From Candidatus Margulisiibacteriota bacterium (lineage in GTDB: Bacteria > Margulisbacteria > Termititenacia > Termititenacales > Termititenacaceae): a stretch of DNA of 13,482 nucleotides. Of the stretch, positions 6,141 to 11,881 are shown in pieces (position 1 is the first letter of the stretch; each line of letters begins with the position of its first letter). The stretch is taken from NCBI GenBank assembly GCA_031267055.1, contig JAIRZV010000168.1, positions 1-13,482 of the forward strand. Direction: 5' to 3'. The translations under genes were made by a program, and so were the position numbers. The notes beneath the pieces are model-generated. The model was not told the origin of the DNA, did not search any database, and saw only the letters and a list, made by a program, of their open reading frames with translations.

Positions 6141-6168
6141 TTGACAATTCTCTAACAGGTGTTACAAT
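6141..6168 (+). promoter_or_regulatory. Sigma70-type promoter of collar gene 2
   Basis: TTGACA (6141-6146) and TACAAT (6163-6168) are 16 nt apart. The start is expected near 6175, giving a leader of about 44 nt that ends in GAGGGGG-N7-ATG, just as in collar gene 1. Confidence 0.75.
6153..6164. promoter_or_regulatory. Inverted repeat between -35 and -10 of collar gene 2
   Basis: TAACA and TGTTA are perfect 5-bp arms around GG (TAACAGGTGTTA), with one more symmetric pair outside. Its position in the promoter spacer suits a repressor site, and the divergent XRE copy 2 is the likely ligand. The sequence differs from the copy 1 operator. Confidence 0.5.
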
Positions 6169-6218
6169 TTAGTCCGTACATAATAGTGAACGATTATTTT
6201 TTAAGAGGGGGAATTTTT

Positions 6219-7094
6219 ATGGCTGACAATTACACAGACACAACAGACACGAATTTTAAAGGGGAGCCTTACAATATAGACACTGGTAAACCTCTTTCGG
6301 CCGAAGGTGTGAGAAATGCTTTGCATACTAAAGAAAACGTGTCGAATAAAATAACCACCATAAATAACCAATCAACCGACGCGCAATATCCGTCAGCCAA
6401 AGTGATTTATGATACTTTGAGCGGAACAAACAATGATATAGTGCATAAAGCCAATGCAGAAACTATCACCGGCGTAAAAACTTTCGGTACGACAACCGCG
6501 GCGGCTGAACCCCTGCTGGGTATGGCTAAAACAACTGGTGCTACCAATAGCGGCACGAAATTTGCCACTGAGGCGCAGGTATATAGTCTTGCACAGGAGT
6601 TAACGGCGGCATTGCTGCCGGTGGGCATGATACTGGCTATGTCCGTAAGCAGTTGGACAAACGCTGGCGCAACTTTCCAAAGCAAATGGCGTGTCTGCGA
6701 CGGCACAGGCGGCACACCAAACTTAAGCGGTAGATTTTTACGCGGTGGGACGAGCACCGATGCTGCGACCGGCGGCGCGGACAGCCAGAGTATAACGCTG
6801 ACAACATCCAACTTGCCGGCGCACAATCATACTATGCAGGATGCCGGAGATCACACCCACTATCCGCAACCATTTGATGGCAGAATGAATTTTGATGCTT
6901 GTGGCGGTGGCAGTGGTGCCCCAATGGGTATAGGCTATGGAGATAATATGTATGCTGGGAATACAACAACTTTAACCTTAAGCTCTGCTGGCAGTCATGC
7001 GCATACTATAAATAACTCAGGCGGCGGTGTTGCTTTTACCGTAAACACCGTGCCGGCGTATTACACCGTGATTTATGTAATGAAAGTAGCCTAA
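6219..7094 (+). CDS. Phage tail collar / microcystin-dependent-protein-like fibre protein (copy 2)
   Basis: The ATG at 6219 was chosen because GAGGGGG (6205-6211) lies 7 nt upstream; an in-frame ATG at 6159 lies within the promoter. The 291-residue protein shares the copy 1 header (MADNYTD, GEPYNI, KPLSAEGVRNALHTKENVSNK), and the first 22 coding bases are nearly identical. A shorter shaft (about 45-130) has the fibre-type repeat DAQYPSAKVIYDTLSG. The collar domain follows: LLPVGMILAM, WRVCDGTGGTPNLSGRFLRGG, LPAHNHTM, DHTHYP, SHAHTINN and the end VPAYYTVIYVMKVA. The His-rich loops and terminal motif are diagnostic of tail-collar/tail-fibre tips. It lies 69 bp before the ECF sigma gene, with no tail-assembly genes nearby. 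Role is inferred to be a surface, fibre or adhesin-like structure. Confidence 0.87.
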   Translation: MADNYTDTTDTNFKGEPYNIDTGKPLSAEGVRNALHTKENVSNKITTINNQSTDAQYPSAKVIYDTLSGTNNDIVHKANAETITGVKTFGTTTAAAEPLLGMAKTTGATNSGTKFATEAQVYSLAQELTAALLPVGMILAMSVSSWTNAGATFQSKWRVCDGTGGTPNLSGRFLRGGTSTDAATGGADSQSITLTTSNLPAHNHTMQDAGDHTHYPQPFDGRMNFDACGGGSGAPMGIGYGDNMYAGNTTTLTLSSAGSHAHTINNSGGGVAFTVNTVPAYYTVIYVMKVA

Positions 7095-7127
7095 ATTCGT
7101 TCAAATACAACTACAACCTGAAGCTCG

Positions 7128-7157
7128 GGAACTTTTTCCCAGCGAAAATTGTATAAT
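7128..7157 (+). promoter_or_regulatory. Candidate promoter of the ECF sigma operon
   Basis: GGAACTT (7128-7134) matches the -35 motif typical of many ECF sigma factors, followed after 17 nt by TATAAT (7152-7157), which ends 6 nt before the ATG. GGGAA-CTTT-TTCCC (7127-7140) is also a short dyad. Self-activation by the sigma factor is plausible, with a leaderless transcript and no Shine-Dalgarno. Confidence 0.45.
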
Positions 7158-7163
7158 CCCTAA

Positions 7164-7709
7164 ATGCCGAAAGCAGATAATTACGCGGCGAGGTTTAGAG
7201 CCGGAGATGCCGCGGCTTTTAAAGAGCTGTACGAAGACACTTCGGTTCTGCTGTACCGCGTAGTTTTCCGCTTGACCGGCTCGCGCGAGGACGCCGAGGA
7301 TATTTTGCACGACGTGTATATCAAGGCGTATCAAGCGCGGCGGTCGTATCGGCCGGAGCGGTCGGGTTTGCAGACCTGGCTGTATAGGATAGCCGTGAAC
7401 CACACGCTCAATTTTTTGAAGCGCAAAAAATGGCTGAGTGGCAATCTGGTTAATTTGTTTAGGCGCGGCGAGGCGGAAGATGTGGCCGAGAGTTATGCTG
7501 ACGCGGCGGAAGGTGAGGCGCTGCAAAAGCTTTTGCAGGAAGTGCCGGAAAATTACCGTGTCTGCGTGGTGTTGCGCGATATAGAAGACCGGCCATATGA
7601 CGAGATTGCGAAAATCTTAAATGTGGAATTGGGCACTGTGAAGTCGCGGCTAAGCCGCGGCCGGCAAATGCTCAAAGATTTATATGAAAACGAAAGGAGC
7701 AGTTTGTGA
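7164..7709 (+). CDS. ECF-family RNA polymerase sigma factor
   Basis: This 181-residue protein has the two-domain ECF layout. Sigma region 2 is at about residues 15-88 (DAAAFKELYEDTSVLLYRVVFRLTG, DAEDILHDVYIKAYQ, TWLYRIAVNHTLNFLKRKK). Sigma region 4 is at about 118-173, with the helix-turn-helix YDEIAKILNVELGTVKSRLSRG. It directs RNA polymerase to a small set of promoters in response to a signal, probably at the cell envelope. Its TGA overlaps the ATG of a small single-TM protein, the usual position of an anti-sigma factor. A Spy/CpxP-like exported protein comes next, so the probable stimulus is envelope or metal stress. A GGAACTT box upstream suggests autoregulation. No Shine-Dalgarno precedes it. 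Confidence 0.93.
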   Translation: MPKADNYAARFRAGDAAAFKELYEDTSVLLYRVVFRLTGSREDAEDILHDVYIKAYQARRSYRPERSGLQTWLYRIAVNHTLNFLKRKKWLSGNLVNLFRRGEAEDVAESYADAAEGEALQKLLQEVPENYRVCVVLRDIEDRPYDEIAKILNVELGTVKSRLSRGRQMLKDLYENERSSL

Positions 7710-7987
7710 TGAAAAAAGATTTAAAAAAGGATTTAAATAAATTGAAAAACAACGCCATCGCGCCGCGTTTTACGCTCTGGCTGCGTGTCGACGATACGCT
7801 GCGCCGTAGGAAATCCTGGCTGACGCAGTGTTACCGTGGTCTGGCTCTGGCCGCGACAGCCGCCTGCGCGGTGCTGGTTTTTACCGGACAGGGCTACTAT
7901 CAGCGTTATCAATTAGACCAATATCTCTCGCAAATGTTTGTCTACACGCCCAATCCAGTGGTCAGCGAATACGGAACTTTTATCTAA
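7709..7987 (+). CDS. Small single-TM protein, probable anti-sigma factor
   Basis: The ATG at 7709 overlaps the sigma-factor stop (TGATG) and has AGGAG (7695-7699) 9 nt upstream; a GTG one codon earlier (7706) would also fit. The 92-residue product has a Lys-rich cytoplasmic N-terminus (MKKDLKKDLNKLKNN), an amphipathic stretch (about 20-42) and one membrane span (GLALAATAACAVLVF, about 44-58). A short Tyr-rich outer segment of about 30 residues ends in VVSEYGTFI. It matches no zinc-binding anti-sigma motif (HxxxCxxC is absent). Position, topology and coupling make it the likely membrane anchor of the sigma factor, similar in layout to CnrY. This is inferred from context, not from sequence identity. 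Confidence 0.65.
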   Translation: MKKDLKKDLNKLKNNAIAPRFTLWLRVDDTLRRRKSWLTQCYRGLALAATAACAVLVFTGQGYYQRYQLDQYLSQMFVYTPNPVVSEYGTFI

Positions 7988-8032
7988 CGCGGATTGTATA
8001 ACAAATAGTACGAAAATTATAAAGGAGGCTTT

Positions 8033-8470
8033 ATGGGAAAAATAAAAATCGGTTTGGCGGTAATGTTTTTGGCGGCGGCAGTTTGCGCGGCGCCGGGTGA
8101 CAAGGAAAAAGGCAGTCACTCCGGAGAGTTTTTTAAAGAATTAAATTTGACCGAAGTGCAGACCCAGCAGCTGGAGAACAATCGCAAGACGGCGACGAAA
8201 GCCATGCGTGACAATCAAGAAAATGCGCGCAAAGAATACGGCAATTTATTCGACGAGCTGGCCAAAGATAATCCTGATGCCGGACGGATCGCGCAGATCA
8301 AATTAAATATTTTGGCTCTGGAATCCAAACGTTTGGACAGCATAATTGACAACAACAGCGGCTTGAAAAATGTTTTGACCAAAGAGCAATTTGCCAAGTT
8401 TCAAGAAAAACAAAAGGACCGCGACAAAAAGTGGAAATCCACTAAGACGGAAAACAAACAAGACAAATAA
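8033..8470 (+). CDS. Exported Spy/CpxP-like periplasmic protein
   Basis: AAAGGAGG (8021-8028) precedes the ATG at 8033. The 145-residue product has a signal peptide (IKIGLAVMFLAAAVCAA, cleavage near residue 19-20) and a highly charged all-helical mature part. Two LTxxQ-like segments are present: LNLTEVQTQQLENNRK (about 37-52) and LTKEQFAKFQEKQKDR. They recall the Spy/CpxP/ZraP/CnrX fold of periplasmic chaperones and metal sensors. The C-terminal tail is Lys-rich. Only one His (H29) and few Met residues occur, so a metal-binding role is doubtful. It lies 45 bp after the probable anti-sigma gene and is likely in the same operon, either as the sensor or as a regulon member. C18 is not in a proper lipobox. 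Confidence 0.7.
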   Translation: MGKIKIGLAVMFLAAAVCAAPGDKEKGSHSGEFFKELNLTEVQTQQLENNRKTATKAMRDNQENARKEYGNLFDELAKDNPDAGRIAQIKLNILALESKRLDSIIDNNSGLKNVLTKEQFAKFQEKQKDRDKKWKSTKTENKQDK

Positions 8471-8476
8471 ACGGAA

Positions 8477-9433
8477 TTACAGCAGCGTTTGGAAATAGGC
8501 GATAGTTTCTTTGAGTCCCTCCGGCAAAGAAACTTTTGGCTGCCAGTTCAGTTCTTTTTTGGCCAGCGTGATATCCGGCCGACGTTGTTGGGGGTCATCC
8601 TGCGGCAGCGGCTGATGCGTGATTTTGGATTTGCTTTTGGTTAATTTCAAAATCTGCTCGGCTAATTCCAGCATCGTAAATTCTTCCGGATTGCCGATAT
8701 TGACCGGCCCGGTAAAATCCTGACGGGACTGCATCATGGCCACGAGCGCGTCGATGAGATCGTCCACATAGCAAAAAGAGCGCGTCTGGCTGCCGTCGCC
8801 GTAAATCGTAATGTCTTCGCCACGCAGCGCCTGCATAATAAAATTACTGACCACGCGGCCATCATTGGGATGCATGCGCGGCCCGTAAGTATTGAAAATG
8901 CGTACGACTTTGATGTCGATATTGTTCTGGCGGTGATAATCAAAAAACAAAGTTTCCGCACAGCGTTTGCCTTCGTCGTAGCAGGAGCGAATGCCGATCG
9001 GATTGACATTACCCCAATAGCTCTCCGTTTGCGGATGCACGGACGGATCGCCATACACTTCGCTGGTCGAGGCCTGCAAAATGCGCGCGCGCGTGCGCTT
9101 GGCCAGCCCCAGCATATTGATCGCGCCGTGCACGCTGGTCTTGACGGTCTTGACCGGATTGTACTGATAATGCGGCGGACTGGCGGGGCAGGCGAGATTG
9201 TAAATCTGATCGACTTCCACGAAATACGGCAGAGTGACGTCATGCCGCGCGATTTCAAAATACGGATTGCCGATGAGGTGTTCGATATTGCGTTTTTGGC
9301 CGGTGAAAAAATTGTCGAGGCAGACCACATCCATTTTTTCGCGCAGTAAACGCTTGCAAAGATGACTGCCCAAAAATCCGGCGCCGCCGGTGACTAAAAC
9401 ACGCGAATTTAGCGCGTATGTACGTCCGCTCAT
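8477..9433 (-). CDS. UDP-glucuronate decarboxylase (UDP-xylose synthase), SDR-type
   Basis: This 318-residue extended SDR enzyme converts UDP-glucuronate to UDP-xylose with NAD+ and release of CO2. Visible landmarks are the Rossmann motif TGGAGFLGS (15-23), HDVTLP (64-69), NLACPASPPHYQYNPVKT (79-96) and the active-site segment STSEVYGDP with E125. The catalytic pair Y152/K156 follows in NPIGIRSCYDEGKR, then RIFNTYGPRMHPNDGRVVSNF and the C-terminal RRPDITLAKKELNW. These segments are characteristic of UXS as opposed to 4-epimerases or RmlB. UDP-xylose would feed surface polysaccharide synthesis, though no glycosyltransferases are visible here. The gene stands alone on its strand; its 3' end lies 6 bp from the Spy-like gene. 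The start has no Shine-Dalgarno and appears leaderless. Confidence 0.92.
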   Translation of the reverse strand: MSGRTYALNSRVLVTGGAGFLGSHLCKRLLREKMDVVCLDNFFTGQKRNIEHLIGNPYFEIARHDVTLPYFVEVDQIYNLACPASPPHYQYNPVKTVKTSVHGAINMLGLAKRTRARILQASTSEVYGDPSVHPQTESYWGNVNPIGIRSCYDEGKRCAETLFFDYHRQNNIDIKVVRIFNTYGPRMHPNDGRVVSNFIMQALRGEDITIYGDGSQTRSFCYVDDLIDALVAMMQSRQDFTGPVNIGNPEEFTMLELAEQILKLTKSKSKITHQPLPQDDPQQRRPDITLAKKELNWQPKVSLPEGLKETIAYFQTLL

Positions 9434-9438
9434 GGGGT

Positions 9439-9448
9439 TAGTATACTA
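9439..9448. promoter_or_regulatory. Palindromic bidirectional -10 shared by uxs and trmB
   Basis: TAGTATACTA is a perfect 10-bp palindrome in the 24-bp gap between the divergent ATGs (9433 and 9458). It supplies TATACT on the plus strand (9442-9447, 10 nt before trmB) and on the minus strand (9445-9440, 6 nt before the decarboxylase). Neither gene has a Shine-Dalgarno. Confidence 0.6.
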
Positions 9449-9457
9449 CATAAATCT

Positions 9458-10066
9458 ATGCGCGCGCATCCGCATTACAATCCATTTAACGTCCGCGAGC
9501 CGGCGGAATATCCCGATTGGACAAAAGTTTTTGCGCGAACGGAACAGCCGCTGGATTTGGAGATCGGTTTTTCGACCGGACGCTGGCTGATCCAATACGC
9601 CAAAACTTTTCCGGAGCGTAATATCGCCGGTCTGGAAATCCGCGCCAAATTTATCGAGCATGTGCGCGGCAAGCTCACGGCGGAAAATCTGGCCAACGCT
9701 TATGTGTTGCAAGCCAACGCCGCCACAGCTCTGCGCAAATTATTCGCGCCGCAGAGTTTGAGCCGCGGTATAATCATGTTTCCCGATCCGTGGTATAAAC
9801 CGCGGCATCTCAAACGCCGCGTGATCAATCCAAAGTTTTTAACAGAATTGGCGGAATGTCTGGTCAGCGGCGCGGAGCTGCATATCGCCACTGATCAGCA
9901 AAATCTGGCTGAGGCTATGCTGGCGGATCTGGCGACAGCGCCGGAGTACCAAAATAAATACGCGCGCTACGCGCCGGAAAATTTCGCGGGGCTGATGACG
10001 GACATCGAATTGTATAATCTGAAATGCGGCCGGAAAATTTATCGCTTAGTTTTTGTCCGCTGTTAA
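9458..10066 (+). CDS. trmB: tRNA (guanine-N7-)-methyltransferase TrmB
   Basis: This 202-residue SAM-dependent enzyme methylates G46 in the variable loop of tRNAs. The SAM-binding motif I is LDLEIGFSTGRWL (about 32-44), followed by NIAGLEIRAKFIEHVRGK. The TrmB signature FPDPWYKPRHLKRRVINPKF spans about 108-127. The substrate-binding C-terminal part reads LHIATDQQNLAEAML and TDIELYNLKCGRKIYRLVF. It is somewhat shorter than many TrmB proteins but shows no missing core motif. It starts 24 bp from the divergent decarboxylase gene with no ribosome binding site, and its last 21 bp overlap the convergent coiled-coil gene. It is a housekeeping gene, so the surrounding segment is probably chromosomal. 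Confidence 0.93.
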   Translation: MRAHPHYNPFNVREPAEYPDWTKVFARTEQPLDLEIGFSTGRWLIQYAKTFPERNIAGLEIRAKFIEHVRGKLTAENLANAYVLQANAATALRKLFAPQSLSRGIIMFPDPWYKPRHLKRRVINPKFLTELAECLVSGAELHIATDQQNLAEAMLADLATAPEYQNKYARYAPENFAGLMTDIELYNLKCGRKIYRLVFVRC

Positions 10067-10966
10067 TTGAGCGAGCGTTTTGTTGCTGGAAACCAGCGAG
10101 CCTACCGAAGCGAGAATGGTTTTGGCTTCGGCCAGCTCAGCCTGAATATCGCGATATTCCTGCTCGGCGCGTTTAAATTTATAGTCCAGCTGAATATTTT
10201 TTTCCTGCTCGGCGCTGTAAGATTCAATGACGCGGTTCATTTCCTGCATGGCGGTCTCGCGGGACTCGATCAAAGATTTTTTTTCTCTTTCTAGTTTTTG
10301 AATCGTTTCTTCCAGAGCGGCGACGCGGTCGGTTAGAGCTTTGGCGCTATTTTTCAGCGTGGTTATTTCTTTGGTGGCCAGATTGTTGGTGTCCTGCAGG
10401 AACTCGATTTGTTTAAGCAGTTCGATTTCACGGGCGGCGGATTTTTCAATGGTCCTTTTGGCAACGGAAATTTCTTGGTGCAAATGTTTGTTGTCCGCTT
10501 CAGCTTTGATGTACTCGCTGCTTTTGGCGACTATCAAAGCGGTTTTTTCCTGCAACAGATTCTGCAAATGCTCGACCTGAGCGGCTTGCTCGGCCAGCAT
10601 TTTGTCTTTGACATCCAGCTTGACCTGCATCTGCTCAATTTGTTCAGCCAGCAATTGGTCTTTGGCGTCCAACTCAGACTGCAATCTTTGCACACCTTTG
10701 TCGCCGGCTAGATCGGCTTTGAGCTGCTGCACTTCTTTTTCGGCCGCGCCGAAATATTCCTTGGCCAGCGCGATTTTTTCGCGCAACATCTGGATCTCTT
10801 CCTGCGGCGTAAAAGCGACGATGCGGTCGACCTCGACCAAGCGTTCTCTGATGCGGAAATGCGCCTGCCGGTAGCTTTTTTCCACGCGCTCTTTGTCTTT
10901 GAGCGCAGTCAGAGTCAGCTCATTTTGTTGAATTTTGGCGAAATCCTCGGCTTTGATAATAGACAT
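10046..10966 (-). CDS. Long coiled-coil protein of unknown function
   Basis: This 306-residue protein is almost entirely heptad-patterned coiled coil (about residues 15-285), with no signal peptide, membrane span or enzymatic motif, and is likely cytoplasmic. It contains an imperfect tandem repeat of about 20 residues, LDAKDQLLAEQIEQMQVK then LDVKDKMLAEQAAQVEHL (about 99-135). Short non-helical ends (MSIIKAEDFAKIQQNEL and LASVGSLVSSNKTLAQL) may be interaction sites. I do not recognise a family; SMC-like, polar-organiser or cytoskeletal scaffold roles are possible but unsupported. It overlaps the 3' end of trmB by 21 bp tail to tail. The start lacks a Shine-Dalgarno and has a perfect extended -10 nine nt upstream. 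Confidence 0.8.
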   Translation of the reverse strand: MSIIKAEDFAKIQQNELTLTALKDKERVEKSYRQAHFRIRERLVEVDRIVAFTPQEEIQMLREKIALAKEYFGAAEKEVQQLKADLAGDKGVQRLQSELDAKDQLLAEQIEQMQVKLDVKDKMLAEQAAQVEHLQNLLQEKTALIVAKSSEYIKAEADNKHLHQEISVAKRTIEKSAAREIELLKQIEFLQDTNNLATKEITTLKNSAKALTDRVAALEETIQKLEREKKSLIESRETAMQEMNRVIESYSAEQEKNIQLDYKFKRAEQEYRDIQAELAEAKTILASVGSLVSSNKTLAQLTADKN

Positions 10967-10975
10967 AACCGGAGC

Positions 10976-10984
10976 ATTATAGCA
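10976..10984 (-). promoter_or_regulatory. Extended -10 of the coiled-coil gene
   Basis: TGCTATAAT on the minus strand is a perfect extended -10 (TATAAT at 10981-10976) ending 9 nt before the ATG at 10966, giving a predicted leader of about 2-3 nt. Confidence 0.6.
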
Positions 10985-11037
10985 AAGATACCCGGTATTG
11001 CAATGCGAAAATCAGGGTTTCCTAAGGTGAGGGTTTG

Positions 11038-11046
11038 TATTATATT
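11038..11046 (+). promoter_or_regulatory. Probable -10 region of nfnAB
   Basis: Overlapping TATTAT (11038-11043) and TATATT (11041-11046) lie 8-11 nt before the ATG at 11055, with no clear -35 and no Shine-Dalgarno close to the start. A near-leaderless transcript is suggested. Confidence 0.4.
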
Positions 11047-11054
11047 ACCGTATT

Positions 11055-11879
11055 ATGGCGCAGATCAAAACAGTAAAACGTTTGTCCGAGAATGTATACC
11101 GCTTGACGGTGGCCGCGCCGGAAATCGCCGCCAAACACCAGGCCGGCCAATTCATCATTTTGCGCATAGACAAAAGCGGCGAGCGCATACCGCTGACTAT
11201 CGCGGACAAAGATATTGCCGCAGGGACGATCGATTTGATCGTGCAGGCGGTGGGCAAAACCACGCATCAATTAGTTAAGCTGAAAGCCGGCGAGAATATT
11301 CTCGATCTGGCGGGACCGCTGGGTTTGCCGACGCAGATCGAAAAACTCGGCACGGTGGTCATGATCGGCGGCGGGGTGGGGACTGCGCCTCTGTATCCGA
11401 TCGCCAAAGGTTTCCGGCAAATCGGTAACAAAGTTATAACTATTCTCGGCGCGCGCAACAAAGACCTGCTGATTTTGCCGGAGGAATTTGCGGCCTTGAG
11501 CGATGAGCTGATCCTGATGACCGACGACGGCTCGCTGGGCGAAAAAGGTTTGGTCACGCACGCTCTGCAAAAATTAATCGACCAAAAAGTTGAAATAAAA
11601 AAAGTCGTGGCGATCGGGCCGTTGCTCATGATGAAATTCGTCGCGGAGCTGACCAAAAAATATAATATCCCGACAGTTGTCAGCTTAAATAGTTTGATGA
11701 TCGACGGCACCGGCATGTGCGGCGGCTGTCGCGTGCGCGTCGGCGCTGAAACAAAATTTACCTGCGTGCACGGTCCGGAATTTGACGGGCATCTGGTCGA
11801 TTTTGACGCTTTGCTCAAGCGTGCAAACACTTACAAACACGAAGAACAGTGCCGGTTAACTGAATATCTCAAGGGGTAA
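11055..11879 (+). CDS. nfnA: NfnA/SudB: ferredoxin-NADP+ reductase-like subunit of the bifurcating transhydrogenase
   Basis: This 274-residue flavoprotein has an FAD-binding barrel with ERIPLTIAD (43-51) and an NAD(H)-binding Rossmann part with MIGGGVGTAPLYPIAKGF (103-120). At the C-terminus a [2Fe-2S] site has C222, C225 and C237 in DGTGMCGGCRVRVG...FTCVHGPEFDGH; the family's fourth ligand, an Asp, is plausibly D217. With NfnB it forms NADH-dependent reduced ferredoxin:NADP+ oxidoreductase, a cytoplasmic flavin-based electron-bifurcating enzyme of anaerobes. The nfnB start follows the stop by 2 bp, so the pair is one operon. The same fold occurs as dihydroorotate dehydrogenase electron-transfer subunit PyrK, but the NfnB-type partner next door decides the assignment. 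Confidence 0.92.
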   Translation: MAQIKTVKRLSENVYRLTVAAPEIAAKHQAGQFIILRIDKSGERIPLTIADKDIAAGTIDLIVQAVGKTTHQLVKLKAGENILDLAGPLGLPTQIEKLGTVVMIGGGVGTAPLYPIAKGFRQIGNKVITILGARNKDLLILPEEFAALSDELILMTDDGSLGEKGLVTHALQKLIDQKVEIKKVVAIGPLLMMKFVAELTKKYNIPTVVSLNSLMIDGTGMCGGCRVRVGAETKFTCVHGPEFDGHLVDFDALLKRANTYKHEEQCRLTEYLKG

Positions 11880-11881
11880 AC

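Noticed and set aside
6407..6826. 139-codon open frame antisense to collar gene 2
   Set aside because: Same situation: opposite a clear collar gene, no start signals, composition explained by the sense codons.
7645..7659. CGCGGCT-A-AGCCGCG inverted repeat in the sigma-factor gene
   Set aside because: A 1-nt loop cannot form a normal hairpin, and the codons encode the conserved region 4 helix (SRLSRG), so chance from Arg/Ser codons is likely.
8033..8470. Lipoprotein reading of the Spy-like protein through C18
   Set aside because: The residues before the Cys (AAV) do not fit a lipobox; an ordinary signal peptidase site (CAA) fits better.
11267..11830. 187-codon open frame antisense to nfnA
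   Set aside because: nfnA shows all family motifs over the same bases; the antisense product has no recognisable feature.
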